Shown: positions 51,618 to 60,180, counted from the first letter of the stretch. The stretch is DNA of 64,000 nt from Actinacidiphila acididurans (GCF_016918855.1 NZ_JADKYB010000019.1:62001-126000), one strand, 5' to 3'. Notes: generated from the letters alone by a model not told the origin. Numbers and translations are program-made.

Positions 51618-52535
51618 TCAGGCGGCGAGGTGCTCGGTGAAGAAGGCGGTGAGTTCGGCGACGGCGGGGGTGACGTACTCGTCCTTGTCGTAGAGGTCGA
51701 TGTGGGTGGCGCCGTCGATGACGACCAGTTGCTTGGGTGCAGCGGCCTGCGCGATCGCCTCGCGGCTGAAGTAGGCGGTCTCCGCCTGCGAACCGGCGAT
51801 CATCAGGAGGGGGCGGGGGGAGATGAGCCGGATCATCGCGTACGAGTCGTACTGGGCGAGCAGGTCGACGCTGCGCAGCACCCAGCCCTGGTTGGCGCGG
51901 GGGTGGTGGCCGCGCGGGGTGCAGTAGAACTCGAACGTCTCCCGGAACTGCCTGGTGGCGGTGTCCAGCAGTTCCTCGGCGTTGTCGGGAATCCAGGCCT
52001 CCAGCTGCGGGGCCGCGCCGCGTGCTTCCGCGGTGCGCAGTGCGCCGGCCCGGTCGAGCAGGGCCCGGAGGATCGCCGGGTCCTGCGTGCGGCCCAGTCC
52101 CTCCCGGATCACCGAGCCCATGTCCACGGCACTGACCGTGGCGACGCTCTTGATGCGGTGGTCGGTCTGCGCGGCGTAGGGCACGTAACCGCCGGACGCG
52201 CAGATGCCGAGGGCCCCGATGCGGTCCGGGTCGATGTCGTCCCGGGTGGTCAGGTACGTCACGGCGGACTTGATGTCCTCGGCGCGCTGGAAGGGGTTCT
52301 CCAAGCCGCGCGGCTCGCCCTCGCTCTCGCCCTGGTGGGCGGCATCGAAGACGAGCGCGGCGAACCCGGCACGGGCCAGCCGCTCGGCGTAGATGCTCGG
52401 GCTCTGCTCCTTCACGCCGCCTCCCGGATGCGAGATGACCACGCCCGGCAACCGGCCGTCGGTGTGGTCGTCCGGGGTGAAGAGAATTCCGGCGAGGGCG
52501 AGATCGTTGCTGCGGAAGGTGACATCGGCCTTCAT
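51618..52535 (-). CDS. Alpha/beta hydrolase (YcjY/dienelactone-hydrolase-like)
   Basis: The 305-residue hydrolase shows the fold's landmarks: LPGVVISHPGGGVKEQSPSIYAERLARAGFAAL (oxyanion region, core ISHPGGG), the nucleophile elbow GALGICASGGYV, and a C-terminal His in IDGATHIDLYD. The GxCxSGG elbow places Ser as the likely nucleophile with a neighbouring Cys. ATG 52535 has AGGAG nine bases upstream. Divergent from an XRE-MmyB regulator across 225 bases, it is probably the regulated target. Such pairs often detoxify small esters or lactones. Confidence 0.88.
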   Translation of the reverse strand: MKADVTFRSNDLALAGILFTPDDHTDGRLPGVVISHPGGGVKEQSPSIYAERLARAGFAALVFDAAHQGESEGEPRGLENPFQRAEDIKSAVTYLTTRDDIDPDRIGALGICASGGYVPYAAQTDHRIKSVATVSAVDMGSVIREGLGRTQDPAILRALLDRAGALRTAEARGAAPQLEAWIPDNAEELLDTATRQFRETFEFYCTPRGHHPRANQGWVLRSVDLLAQYDSYAMIRLISPRPLLMIAGSQAETAYFSREAIAQAAAPKQLVVIDGATHIDLYDKDEYVTPAVAELTAFFTEHLAA

Positions 52536-52685
52536 GTTCTGTGTCTCCTGGGTGCGGTGAGGAAGTGCTGGCGAGAAAGTGCTGCGGGGGGCTGCTCCGG
52601 CCCGGCCCGCCGTCCGGCGGCGGTCCGTCCGCCGGCCACGTCTTCGACACTGCCAGGCGTTACGGGGGTGGGTAAGGGGCGTCCT

Positions 52686-52715
52686 GTGTCCCCGGACAGC
52701 CCTGTCCTGGGACAC
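52686..52715. promoter_or_regulatory. Nested palindrome between hydrolase and XRE genes
   Basis: The outer arms GTGTCCC (52686-52692) and GGGACAC (52709-52715) enclose an inner GGACA-gccc-TGTCC (52694-52707). The 30-base site is nearly fully symmetric and lies midway between the divergent starts, as expected for the XRE regulator's operator. Confidence 0.65.
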
Positions 52716-52760
52716 GCCAGGCCCCTGTTACGGGCATGGCTCTTTGCCACACTGGGGGCC

Positions 52761-53630
52761 ATGAGCAGCAGCAATGCGCACCACAGCGAGCTGGGCGCCT
52801 TCCTCAAGGCGCGGCGCATGGAGCTGAGCCCGGCCGAGGTCGGGCTGCCCGATGCGGCCGGCCGGCGCAGGGTCAAGGGTCTGCGCCGGGAGGAAGTGGC
52901 CCTGCTGGCGTCGATCAGCCCCGACTACTACACGCGTCTGGAGCAGGGCCGCCGTCAGGCTTCCGGGCCGGTGCTGGACGCCCTTGCCCGGGTGCTCCGG
53001 CTCGACGACGGCGAACGTGCCTACATGTTCGATCTGTCCGGCAAGGACGCCGCCCGGCCCCGTCGGCGCACCGCGCAGAAGGTGCAGCCGCAGTTGCAGC
53101 GGCTGCTGGCCGACCTGCCCACCACACCGGCCGTCGTCCTGGGCCGGCGCACGGACATCCTGGCCTGGAACCCCATGGCCGCCGCCCTGTTCACCGACTT
53201 CGCGCGGATTCCGGAGCGGGAGCGCAACTTCGTACGGCTGGTCTTCCGCGACCCGGCGATCAGAGGGCTGTACCCGGACTGGGAATGGGTGGCGCAGATC
53301 AGCCTGGCGCAGCTGCGCATGGAGGCCGCCCGGGACCCGAGGGATCCGCGGCTGGCCGAGCTGGTGGGCGAGCTGTCGCTCCAGGATCCCGACTTCCGGC
53401 GGTGGTGGGGCGCCCATCACGTCGCCGGCCCGGGTTCGGGCACGAAGACCCTGAACCATCCGGTCGTCGGACAGCTCACCCTCGACTGGTCCTTCCTCAC
53501 CAGCACCGACGATCCCGACCAGCGGCTCGTCACCTTGACCGCCGAGCCGGGCACGCCCAGCCACGACCGGCTGCGCATCCTCGCTTCCTGGACCGCGCAG
53601 GCCGCCGGCCAGCCTTCGGCGGACCACTGA
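52761..53630 (+). CDS. XRE-family regulator with MmyB-like ligand domain
   Basis: The 289-residue regulator has an N-terminal XRE domain (ELGAFLKARRMELSPAEVGLP; VKGLRREEVALLASISPDYYTRLEQGR) and the MmyB-like domain (VVLGRRTDILAWNPMAAALFTDFARIPERERNFVRLVF, core TDILAWNPMAAALF; GQLTLDWSFLTSTDDPDQ). It is a paralogue of the regulator at 25538-26383. ATG 52761 is the start. The divergent hydrolase is its probable target, and the nested palindrome its site. Confidence 0.9.
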   Translation: MSSSNAHHSELGAFLKARRMELSPAEVGLPDAAGRRRVKGLRREEVALLASISPDYYTRLEQGRRQASGPVLDALARVLRLDDGERAYMFDLSGKDAARPRRRTAQKVQPQLQRLLADLPTTPAVVLGRRTDILAWNPMAAALFTDFARIPERERNFVRLVFRDPAIRGLYPDWEWVAQISLAQLRMEAARDPRDPRLAELVGELSLQDPDFRRWWGAHHVAGPGSGTKTLNHPVVGQLTLDWSFLTSTDDPDQRLVTLTAEPGTPSHDRLRILASWTAQAAGQPSADH

Positions 53631-53671
53631 AGCCCATCACCTTCCCCCCACCCAACGACAACCATATTCCA

Positions 53672-53701
53672 TTTGCCTAAAGTATTTAGGCAAACTAGCC
53701 T
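53672..53701 (+). promoter_or_regulatory. Leaderless promoter within a perfect 23-bp palindrome
   Basis: TTTGCCTAAA-gta-TTTAGGCAAA (53672-53694) is a perfect ten-base inverted repeat. TTGCCT (53673-53678) and TAGCCT (53696-53701) are 17 bases apart, and the ATG follows seven bases later, with no ribosome site. A repressor on the palindrome would cover the -35 box. Confidence 0.7.
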
Positions 53702-53708
53702 CGGGTTC

Positions 53709-54200
53709 ATGAAGCCACTGACCGAGCGGGAGATCCGTGCCGCCTTCGTGAACTGCAGCAAGGGCGAGGCGAAGCGCCTGTCCGTCCCGCACGACCTGGC
53801 CGAGCGGCCCTGGGACGACCTGGACTTCTTCGGCTGGCGGGACCCCCAGGCCGCCGAGCGGGCCTACCTCGCCGCCGAACTGGACGGCCGCCTGGTGGCG
53901 CTCGTGCTGCGCGCCCCCGGCGCCGGCTCGTGGCAGACGCGGCGCAGCATGTGCTCGATGTGCATGACCGTCCACACCGGCGGCGTCTCGCTCATGGTCG
54001 CCACCAAGCCGGGCCGGGCCGGCCAGCGGGGAAACAGCGTGGGCACGTACATCTGCAGCGACCTCGCCTGCCCGCTCTACGTACGGGGCAAGAAGGACGC
54101 CGGCGCCGGCGCACGCCTCCCCGAGTCCCTCACCCTGGAGCAGAAGATCCAGCGCACCGTCACGAACCTCGCCGGGTTCGTCGCCAAGGTCACCGCATAA
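53709..54200 (+). CDS. FBP-domain (elongation-factor-G-binding-type) zinc-finger protein
   Basis: The 163-residue protein resembles the actinobacterial FBP-domain family with a C-terminal treble-clef zinc finger. It shows the front PLTEREIRAAFVNCSKGEAKRL, WDDLDFFGWRDP, and cysteine knuckles CSMC (near 79-82) and CSDLACPLYVRG (near 116-127). Relatives bind EF-G and rescue stalled translation, as FusB does against fusidic acid, but this role is not proven for the actinobacterial type. The start ATG 53709 matches the leaderless promoter, unusual for a gene with a palindrome exactly at its promoter. Confidence 0.85.
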   Translation: MKPLTEREIRAAFVNCSKGEAKRLSVPHDLAERPWDDLDFFGWRDPQAAERAYLAAELDGRLVALVLRAPGAGSWQTRRSMCSMCMTVHTGGVSLMVATKPGRAGQRGNSVGTYICSDLACPLYVRGKKDAGAGARLPESLTLEQKIQRTVTNLAGFVAKVTA

Positions 54201-54380
54201 CGGCACCACGTAAAGGCAATCGCTCACGCGCCGCTCGCCGCGCCGCCGGTGCGGTGGGTCGCCCGAGTGGCCGGGGCAGGGGGTCGGCCCTACCGTGAAC
54301 CGGGGGAAGGGCGCGCCCGTCGAGACGGTCGGCCGGGACGGTGAACGGGGACGAGGACGGCGAGCGAGCGGAGGACCCCC

Positions 54381-55427
54381 ATGGAGTACCGACAGCTCGG
54401 CAGGTCGGGCCTGCTGGTGTCCACGGTGGCGATGGGCACGATGACCTTCGGCGGCAAGGGCATGTTCCAGGACCTGGGACACACGGACGTGGCCGGGGCG
54501 CGGCGGCAGATCGACATGTGCCTGGACGCCGGGGTGAACCTGATCGACACCGCCAACATGTACTCGTCGGGCACCGCGGAGGAGATCCTCGGGGAGGCCC
54601 TCGCCGGGCGCCGCGACCAGGTGCTGATCTCCTCGAAGGTGCGGATGCGGATGGGGACGGGGCCCAACGAGGAGGGCGTGTCCCGGCTGCACATCCTCGA
54701 GCAGGTCGAGGGGAGCCTGCGCCGGCTGGGCACGGACCACCTGGACATCTACCACGTGCACGAGTGGGACGGGCTGACGCCGCCCGAGGAGACCATGGAG
54801 ACCCTCGACGGCCTGGTGCGCTCCGGCAAGGTCCGCTATCTCGGTGTGTCCAACTACAGCGGCTGGCAACTGATGAAGGCGCTGGCGGTCGCCGACGCCC
54901 GCGGCTACCAGCGGTTCGTCAGCAACCAGATCTACTACTCGCTCGAATCCCGCGACGCGGAGTACGAGTTGGTGCCGGTGTCGATCGACCAGGGCCTCGG
55001 CGTGATGGTGTGGAGCCCGCTGGCCGGCGGGCTGCTCAGCGGGAAGTACCGGCGCGGGCAGCAGCCGTCCGACGGCCGTCGCCTGACGGAGTGGTCCGAG
55101 CCGCCGGTACGCGACGAGGAGAAGCTGTACGACACGATCGAGACCGTGGTGGACGTGGCGAACGCGCACGGTGCCTCGCCCGCACAGGTCTCGCTCGCCT
55201 ACCTGCTGGCCAAGCCCTGCGTGACCTCGGTGGTGGTGGGCGCCCGCCGGGACGAGCAGCTCGCCGACAACCTGGGCGCGCTCGACGTCCACCTCACCGG
55301 TGCGGACATGGACCGGCTCGACAAGGTCAGCGCGCCCGACCTGATCTATCCGCACTGGCACCAGGCGAACCTGGCCGCCGGCCGCTTCGGCCCGGCCGAC
55401 CTCGCGCTGCACGGCCCGGCTCGCTGA
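54381..55427 (+). CDS. Aldo/keto reductase (YajO/Tas-like)
   Basis: The 348-residue NADPH-dependent reductase begins MEYRQLGRSGLLVSTVAMGTM, with NLIDTANMYSSG (catalytic D and Y), VLISSKV (K) and DIYHVHEWD (H), so the full tetrad is present. VRYLGVSNYSGWQ, WSPLAGGLLSGKY and the cofactor region SVVVGARRDEQLADNL follow. The AGGGLLSGKY block and length suit the AKR11/12 subgroups. GGAGG lies six bases before ATG 54381. It appears to be a single-gene unit. Confidence 0.92.
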   Translation: MEYRQLGRSGLLVSTVAMGTMTFGGKGMFQDLGHTDVAGARRQIDMCLDAGVNLIDTANMYSSGTAEEILGEALAGRRDQVLISSKVRMRMGTGPNEEGVSRLHILEQVEGSLRRLGTDHLDIYHVHEWDGLTPPEETMETLDGLVRSGKVRYLGVSNYSGWQLMKALAVADARGYQRFVSNQIYYSLESRDAEYELVPVSIDQGLGVMVWSPLAGGLLSGKYRRGQQPSDGRRLTEWSEPPVRDEEKLYDTIETVVDVANAHGASPAQVSLAYLLAKPCVTSVVVGARRDEQLADNLGALDVHLTGADMDRLDKVSAPDLIYPHWHQANLAAGRFGPADLALHGPAR

Positions 55428-55468
55428 ACCGTACGGCCGCTGACCTGCGACGTACGACCCCGGCGCCG

Positions 55469-55687
55469 CTACTTCCCGCGCCGCCGCACGTCCACGAGCA
55501 GGCCGACGGAGAAGGCGAGGACCACGAGCGCGCCGCCGAGCAGGGCCAGGCCGTGGTCACCGAGCAGATGGGTCTCGAGGGCGGCCGGCAGGAGGCCGAG
55601 GGCGCAGGCCACGCCCGCGGCGATCTTCCAGTCGTCGCCGATGACGAAGTCGTACCAGAAGCGGGCGAAGGCCCGGAGGAACCTCAT
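55469..55687 (-). CDS. 72-residue two-span membrane protein
   Basis: MRFLRAFARFWYDFVIGDDWKIAAG opens a short hydrophilic front with an aromatic FWYDFVIGDDW motif. Two membrane spans follow (VACALGLLPAALETHLL; LALLGGALVVLAFSVGLLV) and a basic tail. ATG 55687 overlaps the upstream stop in ATGA, so it is coupled to the larger membrane protein. The FWYDFxxGDDW motif recurs in small actinobacterial proteins beside COG4280-type genes (from memory). The two probably form one complex. Confidence 0.8.
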   Translation of the reverse strand: MRFLRAFARFWYDFVIGDDWKIAAGVACALGLLPAALETHLLGDHGLALLGGALVVLAFSVGLLVDVRRRGK

Positions 55688-56508
55688 CGTGTCCTCTCCC
55701 GGTCCGGGGCGTCGGCCCGCGCGGCCCGGTCCGGCGCGCCGGAGCTGCTCTCCGGGCCGGCGGGGACGCGCAGTACGGCGACGAACAGGCGGCTGAGCAG
55801 GAACCACACCGCGAGCAGGCCCAGGACGGCCGCCTCGCCGCCGGGCCAGGCCAGACCGTGCCGGCCGGCGCGGAAGACGCCGATGCCCTCCACCGCCCAG
55901 AAGGTGCCGAAGGAGGCGAGCAGCAGCCCGACACCGTACTTGAGCAGGTTCTCGTCGATCATCGACAGCGGGCGGCGCACCGCGAAGGCGAGGCCGAGCA
56001 CGGCGACCACGGCGGCCGCGGCGCCGACTCCGGCGGCGGGCACGTCCTTCGCGTTGAGCCCGAAGGTGATCACGATGAAGACCACTTCCATGCCTTCGAG
56101 GAAGACGCCCTTGAAGGACACCATGAAGGAGAACATGTCGAGGCCCGTTTCGCCGCGGCCGGCCGCCTCGGCGGCGGCGGTCCGCTCGCGGTAGATCGCG
56201 TCCTCGTCGTGCACGGCCTTGCGGCCCGAGGCGCGCAGGATCGCCTTGCGCAGCCATTGCAGGCCGAAGATCAGCAGCAGCCCGCCGACCACGAGCTGGA
56301 GCGCGGTCTGCGGGAACCAGCGGTCCAGGGCGTAGCCGGCCGCCGAGGTGACCACGACGAGCAGGCCCAGCGCGGCGGCGACGCCGGTCAGCGCCGACCG
56401 CCAGCTCCGGGTGAACCCCATGGCCATGACGATCGTCGTGGCCTCGACCATCTCCACGAAACAGGCGGCGAAGGTCGCGGCGACGAGTCCCCAGGTTGCG
56501 GCGGACAC
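55684..56508 (-). CDS. COG4280/GDT1-like membrane protein
   Basis: The 274-residue protein has about seven membrane segments in two homologous halves, each with an acidic membrane motif: FVEMVEATTIVMAMG near the N-terminus and FKGVFLEGMEVVFIVITFG near 130-145. These resemble the E-x-G-D/E motifs of GDT1/TerC-type cation transporters. A cytoplasmic loop between the halves carries HDEDAIYRERTAAAEAAG. GTG 56508 has AAGGAG six bases upstream. It is likely a cation or metal transporter with the 72-residue partner; the substrate is unknown. Confidence 0.8.
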   Translation of the reverse strand: MSAATWGLVAATFAACFVEMVEATTIVMAMGFTRSWRSALTGVAAALGLLVVVTSAAGYALDRWFPQTALQLVVGGLLLIFGLQWLRKAILRASGRKAVHDEDAIYRERTAAAEAAGRGETGLDMFSFMVSFKGVFLEGMEVVFIVITFGLNAKDVPAAGVGAAAAVVAVLGLAFAVRRPLSMIDENLLKYGVGLLLASFGTFWAVEGIGVFRAGRHGLAWPGGEAAVLGLLAVWFLLSRLFVAVLRVPAGPESSSGAPDRAARADAPDRERTR

Positions 56509-56632
56509 GGCGGCTCCTTCCGTCTCCGGAGGGTAGCCCGTCCGGGCCCGCCGCCGGGAGGGCCGTACCACGCTCAGCCGGTCAGTTCACCCGGCCGCGC
56601 ACATCACCCGGCCGCGCACGTCACTGGTCCGC

Positions 56633-56995
56633 TCACGTCGCGATGTCCGGATACGGCAGCGTCATGTGCGACAGCCGACGCGCGTACTCGTGCTGGAAGC
56701 CGAGCGGCTCGGGGTAGTCCCGTTCGAACATGCCGATGAAGAGGGTGAGGGTCAGGAAGGGGTGGGCGCCGAGGGCGAACAGGGCCGGGTAGTCGTGGGC
56801 GGTCAGCGCGGCGCGCTCGGCGTCGTCGAAGGCCAGCCAGGTGGTGGCCTCGTCGCCGACGCAGTTGAGCAGCCGGCCGGCGTACTCGGCCTCCCACCGG
56901 GCCACGGCGCCGGCCGGGTCGGTGCGGTAGCGTTCGACCAGGTCGGGGTCGCGGTCGACGGTGTACAGGAACTTGTTCAGCAGGTACTTGCTCAC
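56633..56995 (-). CDS. LigA-like alpha subunit of an extradiol ring-cleavage dioxygenase
   Basis: The 120-residue protein resembles the small subunit of protocatechuate 4,5-dioxygenase: KYLLNKFLYTVDRDPDLVERYRTDP, LTAHDYPALFALGAHPFLTLTL (cores LTAHDYPALFALGAHP), and an FERDYPE turn. In LigAB the small subunit closes over the active site of LigB. GTG 56995 overlaps the LigB-like stop in GTGA, so the two are made in fixed ratio. The protein continues about 25 residues further than the LigA core. Confidence 0.88.
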   Translation of the reverse strand: MSKYLLNKFLYTVDRDPDLVERYRTDPAGAVARWEAEYAGRLLNCVGDEATTWLAFDDAERAALTAHDYPALFALGAHPFLTLTLFIGMFERDYPEPLGFQHEYARRLSHMTLPYPDIAT

Positions 56996-57855
56996 GCCGG
57001 CACTCCCTTCGGGTACCAGGTGAAGTAGGCCTCCATGGTGTGGAACAGGTCGTACGTGTCCACGTAGTCGGCCTTCCGGCCCCCGCCGGCCACGCCCATC
57101 ATCAGCATGAAGTCCATGAATCCGTGGGTGGCGTTGCCCGGCAGGTGCAGGCTCTCCAGGCTGACCTGGCCGAGGCATTCCTCGATGTCGCCGCCGGCGA
57201 TCCAGCCGACGGCCTTGCGGTCGAACTCCGGGTCGGGGCCGGCCGGGCCGAACTGGCGGGGGCCGCCGAGCTCCAGCGAGAGGTGCCCGGTGCCGATCAC
57301 GGCCACCCGCAGGTGCGAGGGCCAGGACTCGACCATCTCCCGGATCGCGCCGCCGAGCTGGACGAAACGTTTCGGCTGAGGCAGCGGCGGCGCGAAGATG
57401 TTGGTGTAGATCGGCACGATGGGCAGGTCGGCCTCGGGGCGCAGGGTGATGATCGGGCACGTGATCGAGTGGTCGATCCGCAGCTCGTTGGAGAACGCGA
57501 GGTCGAAGCCGGCGTCCAGGCCCTCGCGCAGGATGTGCGCGGACAGGTCCTCCTGCCCCTTGAGCAGCATCCTGGGCAGCCCGAACTCGCGTTCCTCGTT
57601 GTAGAAGTTCGCGTCGTACATGGGCGCCTTGCCGACCAGGAACTGCGGCATGTTGTCCAGCCAGAGCTGGTGGAAGTGGTCGGAGCCGACCATCACCAGC
57701 ACGTCGGGCGCGGCGCGGGTGAGGGTGGCGCGAAAGGCCTCGATCTTGCGCACCCACTCGTCGGCGAAGGGCGGCCGGTCGGGCCCGACGGAGGTGCTGG
57801 CGCGGTAGTAGAAGGGATGGTGGGTGGACGCGATCACCGCGACCAGCTCGGCCAT
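56992..57855 (-). CDS. LigB-like catalytic subunit of a class III extradiol dioxygenase
   Basis: The 287-residue Fe(II) enzyme cleaves a catechol-type ring next to a hydroxyl. Candidate iron ligands are H12 (STHHPF) and H60 (GSDHFH), with the glutamate late in the domain. NELRIDHSITCPI and VIGTGHLSLELGG are also conserved in LigB/gallate dioxygenases; the GTGHLS histidine is the general base. ATG 57855 has AAGGAG seven bases upstream and begins this operon segment. The substrate may be protocatechuate, gallate or a heteroaromatic acid. No LigC or LigI homologue is nearby, which makes the downstream route unusual. Confidence 0.9.
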   Translation of the reverse strand: MAELVAVIASTHHPFYYRASTSVGPDRPPFADEWVRKIEAFRATLTRAAPDVLVMVGSDHFHQLWLDNMPQFLVGKAPMYDANFYNEEREFGLPRMLLKGQEDLSAHILREGLDAGFDLAFSNELRIDHSITCPIITLRPEADLPIVPIYTNIFAPPLPQPKRFVQLGGAIREMVESWPSHLRVAVIGTGHLSLELGGPRQFGPAGPDPEFDRKAVGWIAGGDIEECLGQVSLESLHLPGNATHGFMDFMLMMGVAGGGRKADYVDTYDLFHTMEAYFTWYPKGVPA

Positions 57856-57920
57856 CTCGGCTCTCCTTCCTGTACTGCCGGGTGCCGGGGCACCCGGATT
57901 CCCCGGGGACGTGCCCGGGG

Positions 57921-58823
57921 TCAGTGCTGCTCGCGTTGCTCGCGGGGGTCGGGGTCGGGCGGAACCGACCGGTTGTTGAGGTCCACCGACAGGAAGATGT
58001 CGTTGGCCACCGGATGCCGCAGTTCCTCCGCGAGCTGGCCGATCAGTCCCGCGGTGCGGGCCAGCAGCGCGAAGGCACGCAGCAGTTCCATGGGCAGGCC
58101 GAGGTCGGCCAGGGCCGCGCCGCAGACGCCGGCGCCGTTGAGCGGCAGGGTCCGGCCCAGCACCCGCGGGTGGACCCGGCCGATGGCGGCGAACAGCGAC
58201 AGGTGCGGCCCGTACAGGCCCTCCTCGGCGGCGATGGCCATCAGCCGCGGGGTGCGCGGGTCCTCCTGCTTGTGGACATGGTGGCCGAGACCGGGCACGA
58301 AGGCGTCGGCCGCGCGCCGATCGGTCACCGCGCGCAGCGCCAGCTCGTCCCAGCCGGCGTCGTCCCGCGGCAGCCGCTCCTCGCCGGCCAGTGCCTCGTG
58401 CAGGAAGTGCGCGCAGTCCTCGGTGACGCCGAGGAACCGCGAGCCGCCGCCCAGCAGCCCGGCGGCGAGCGCGCCCTGCACGGAATCGGGGGCCGACAGG
58501 TACGTCAGCCGGGTCACGATGGCGGTCGGGGTGAACCCGTGATCGGCCAGCGCGGCCAGCACCGCCTCGAACAGCCGGGTCTCGCCCTTGGTGGGCCGGC
58601 GCTGCGCCGCCAGCCAGAAGGCCAGCTCGCCGAAGCCGACCTCGCCCATGATGTCGCGGGCCAGGTCGTGGCCGAGCAGGGTGATGGCGTGCGCGGAGGA
58701 GGCGCCGAGGGCGGTCTCGTACGTGCGGCGGGGCTCGTACGGGGGGCGGGCGCCGGCCGTCGGGGAGGGTTCGGGGCCGGAACCGGGGGCGGGCGCGGAG
58801 TCCGGGGGCTGCTGCTCAGGCAC
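57921..58823 (-). CDS. Citryl-CoA lyase-like (citrate synthase fold) protein
   Basis: The 300-residue protein has a Pro-rich N-terminus of about 30 residues, then the small version of the citrate synthase fold: AITLLGHDLARDIMGEVGFGELAFWL, GLGHHVHKQEDPRTPRLMAI (citrate synthase signature GxGHxxxKxxDPR; catalytic His and Asp), and LNGAGVCGAALADLGLP. Family members cleave citryl-CoA or similar 3-hydroxy-3-carboxyacyl-CoAs to a CoA ester plus an oxoacid. GTG 58823 overlaps the CoA-transferase stop by eight bases. In this setting the substrate may be a CoA ester of a ring-fission product (inference). Confidence 0.85.
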   Translation of the reverse strand: MPEQQPPDSAPAPGSGPEPSPTAGARPPYEPRRTYETALGASSAHAITLLGHDLARDIMGEVGFGELAFWLAAQRRPTKGETRLFEAVLAALADHGFTPTAIVTRLTYLSAPDSVQGALAAGLLGGGSRFLGVTEDCAHFLHEALAGEERLPRDDAGWDELALRAVTDRRAADAFVPGLGHHVHKQEDPRTPRLMAIAAEEGLYGPHLSLFAAIGRVHPRVLGRTLPLNGAGVCGAALADLGLPMELLRAFALLARTAGLIGQLAEELRHPVANDIFLSVDLNNRSVPPDPDPREQREQH

Positions 58824-60129
58824 GGTCGTCCTCCTCGGGAGCGGTCAGCCAGGCCCGCAGGTCGGCGCCGTGCTCGTCCAGCGCGGGCGGGGGCAGCCGG
58901 TAGCCGACGGGGGTGGCGGAGAAGCGGATGGGGTTGCGGGTGGTGGGCACCGCGCGGTCGCCCTCGCCGACCACGACGACCGGATCGAGACCGAAGCGCT
59001 CGGCCATGGCGAAGCCGCCGTCGATGGTGTTGATGGGCCCGCACGGCACGCCCACCGCGGTCAGCGCGTCGAACCAGTCCAGCGCGCCGCGGGTGGTCAG
59101 CCGCTCCACCAGCAGCGGACGCAGCTCCTCCCGGTTCTTCGTACGGTCCGCGTTGTGCGCGAACCGCGGGTCCCGGGCCAGATCGGGGACGCCCAGCACC
59201 TCGCACAGCCGGCCGAACTGCCCGTCGTTGGCCGCCGCGACGATCAGGTCGTTGTCGGCGGTGGGCAGTGGTTCGTACGGGAAGACGCTCGGGTGCGCGT
59301 TGCCCATCCGGTACGGCACCACGCCGCCGGCGGCGTAGGCGGAGCTGTGGTTGACCAGGCCGGTCAGGGCGGAGGAGAGCAGGTTGATCTCGACGTGCTG
59401 GCCCAGGCCGGTGGCGTCGCGGTGCCGCAGGGCGGCGAGGACGCCGATGACGGCGTGGTTGCCGGCCATCACGTCGAACACCGATATCCCGGCCCGGTAC
59501 GGCGGTCCGTCCGGGTCGCCGGTCAGGCTCATCAGGCCGGAGACGGCCTGCACCATCAGGTCGTAGCCGGGCACGTGGCGGCCGGCGCCGGAACCGAAGC
59601 CGCTGATCGAGGCGTAGACGGCGCGCGGGTTGGCCCGGCTCACGCTCGGCCAGTCCAGGCCGTACTTGGCCAGGCCCCCGGGCTTGAAGTTCTCGATGAC
59701 CACGTCGGCGCGGCGGGCGAGTTCGCGGGCGATCCCGGCGTCGGCCTCGTCGTGCAGGTCCAGCGCGATCGAGCGCTTGCCGCGGTTGACGCCGAGGTAG
59801 TACGTGGACACGCCCTCGCGCACCGGGGGCATCCAGGTGCGGGTCTCGTCGCCCTGCGGGCCCTCGACCTTGACCACATCGGCGCCCATGTCGGACAGCA
59901 GCATGGTGGCGTAGGGGCCGGCCAGCACCCGGGAGAAGTCCGCGACCAGGAGGCCGGAGAGCGGGCCGCGTGAGGCTGCGGGGTCGTCCACGGGGCCGGG
60001 ACCTCTTCCGGCCGCGGCACCGGCTCCGGTCGCCCGCGCCGTGGAGTCGCCGGCCGTCGCGCGGTCCGGCTGGCCCGGGTGATCCGGCTGGTCCGGCTGG
60101 TCCGTGGAGTGGTGCGTGGAGTCGTCCAC
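58816..60129 (-). CDS. Class III (CaiB/BaiF) CoA-transferase
   Basis: The 437-residue CoA-transferase has a low-complexity N-terminus of about 60 residues (rich in D, P, Q, T, A, G). The family core follows: GLLVADFSRVLAGPYATMLLSDMGADVVKVEGP, DETRTWMPP, VNRGKRSIALDL, NFKPGGLAKYGLDW and PGYDLMVQAVSGLMSLTG with the catalytic Asp. The C-terminus is complete (MAERFGLDPVVVVG). It would move CoA onto the acid product for the lyase to cleave. GTG 60129 has GGAG about seven bases upstream; it is preferred to ATG 60189, which would include the operator. Confidence 0.9.
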   Translation of the reverse strand: MDDSTHHSTDQPDQPDHPGQPDRATAGDSTARATGAGAAAGRGPGPVDDPAASRGPLSGLLVADFSRVLAGPYATMLLSDMGADVVKVEGPQGDETRTWMPPVREGVSTYYLGVNRGKRSIALDLHDEADAGIARELARRADVVIENFKPGGLAKYGLDWPSVSRANPRAVYASISGFGSGAGRHVPGYDLMVQAVSGLMSLTGDPDGPPYRAGISVFDVMAGNHAVIGVLAALRHRDATGLGQHVEINLLSSALTGLVNHSSAYAAGGVVPYRMGNAHPSVFPYEPLPTADNDLIVAAANDGQFGRLCEVLGVPDLARDPRFAHNADRTKNREELRPLLVERLTTRGALDWFDALTAVGVPCGPINTIDGGFAMAERFGLDPVVVVGEGDRAVPTTRNPIRFSATPVGYRLPPPALDEHGADLRAWLTAPEEDDRA

Positions 60130-60150
60130 CGTGGTCTCCGCCTCACGTAT

Positions 60151-60180
60151 CCGCTCAGCGGACAATTGTCCGCTGAGCGG
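60151..60180. promoter_or_regulatory. Perfect 30-bp palindrome (IclR operator 1)
   Basis: Every base of CCGCTCAGCGGACAA is mirrored in TTGTCCGCTGAGCGG. It lies 22 bases upstream of the CoA-transferase start, between it and the IclR gene's end, and contains the 16-base core GCGGACA-AT-TGTCCGC shared by two more sites in the cluster. Confidence 0.85.

Noticed and set aside
60151..60180. Perfect 30-bp palindrome as a transposon end, origin or terminator
   Set aside because: It lies just upstream of a start codon and shares its core with two other promoter-proximal sites, so an operator explains it better.
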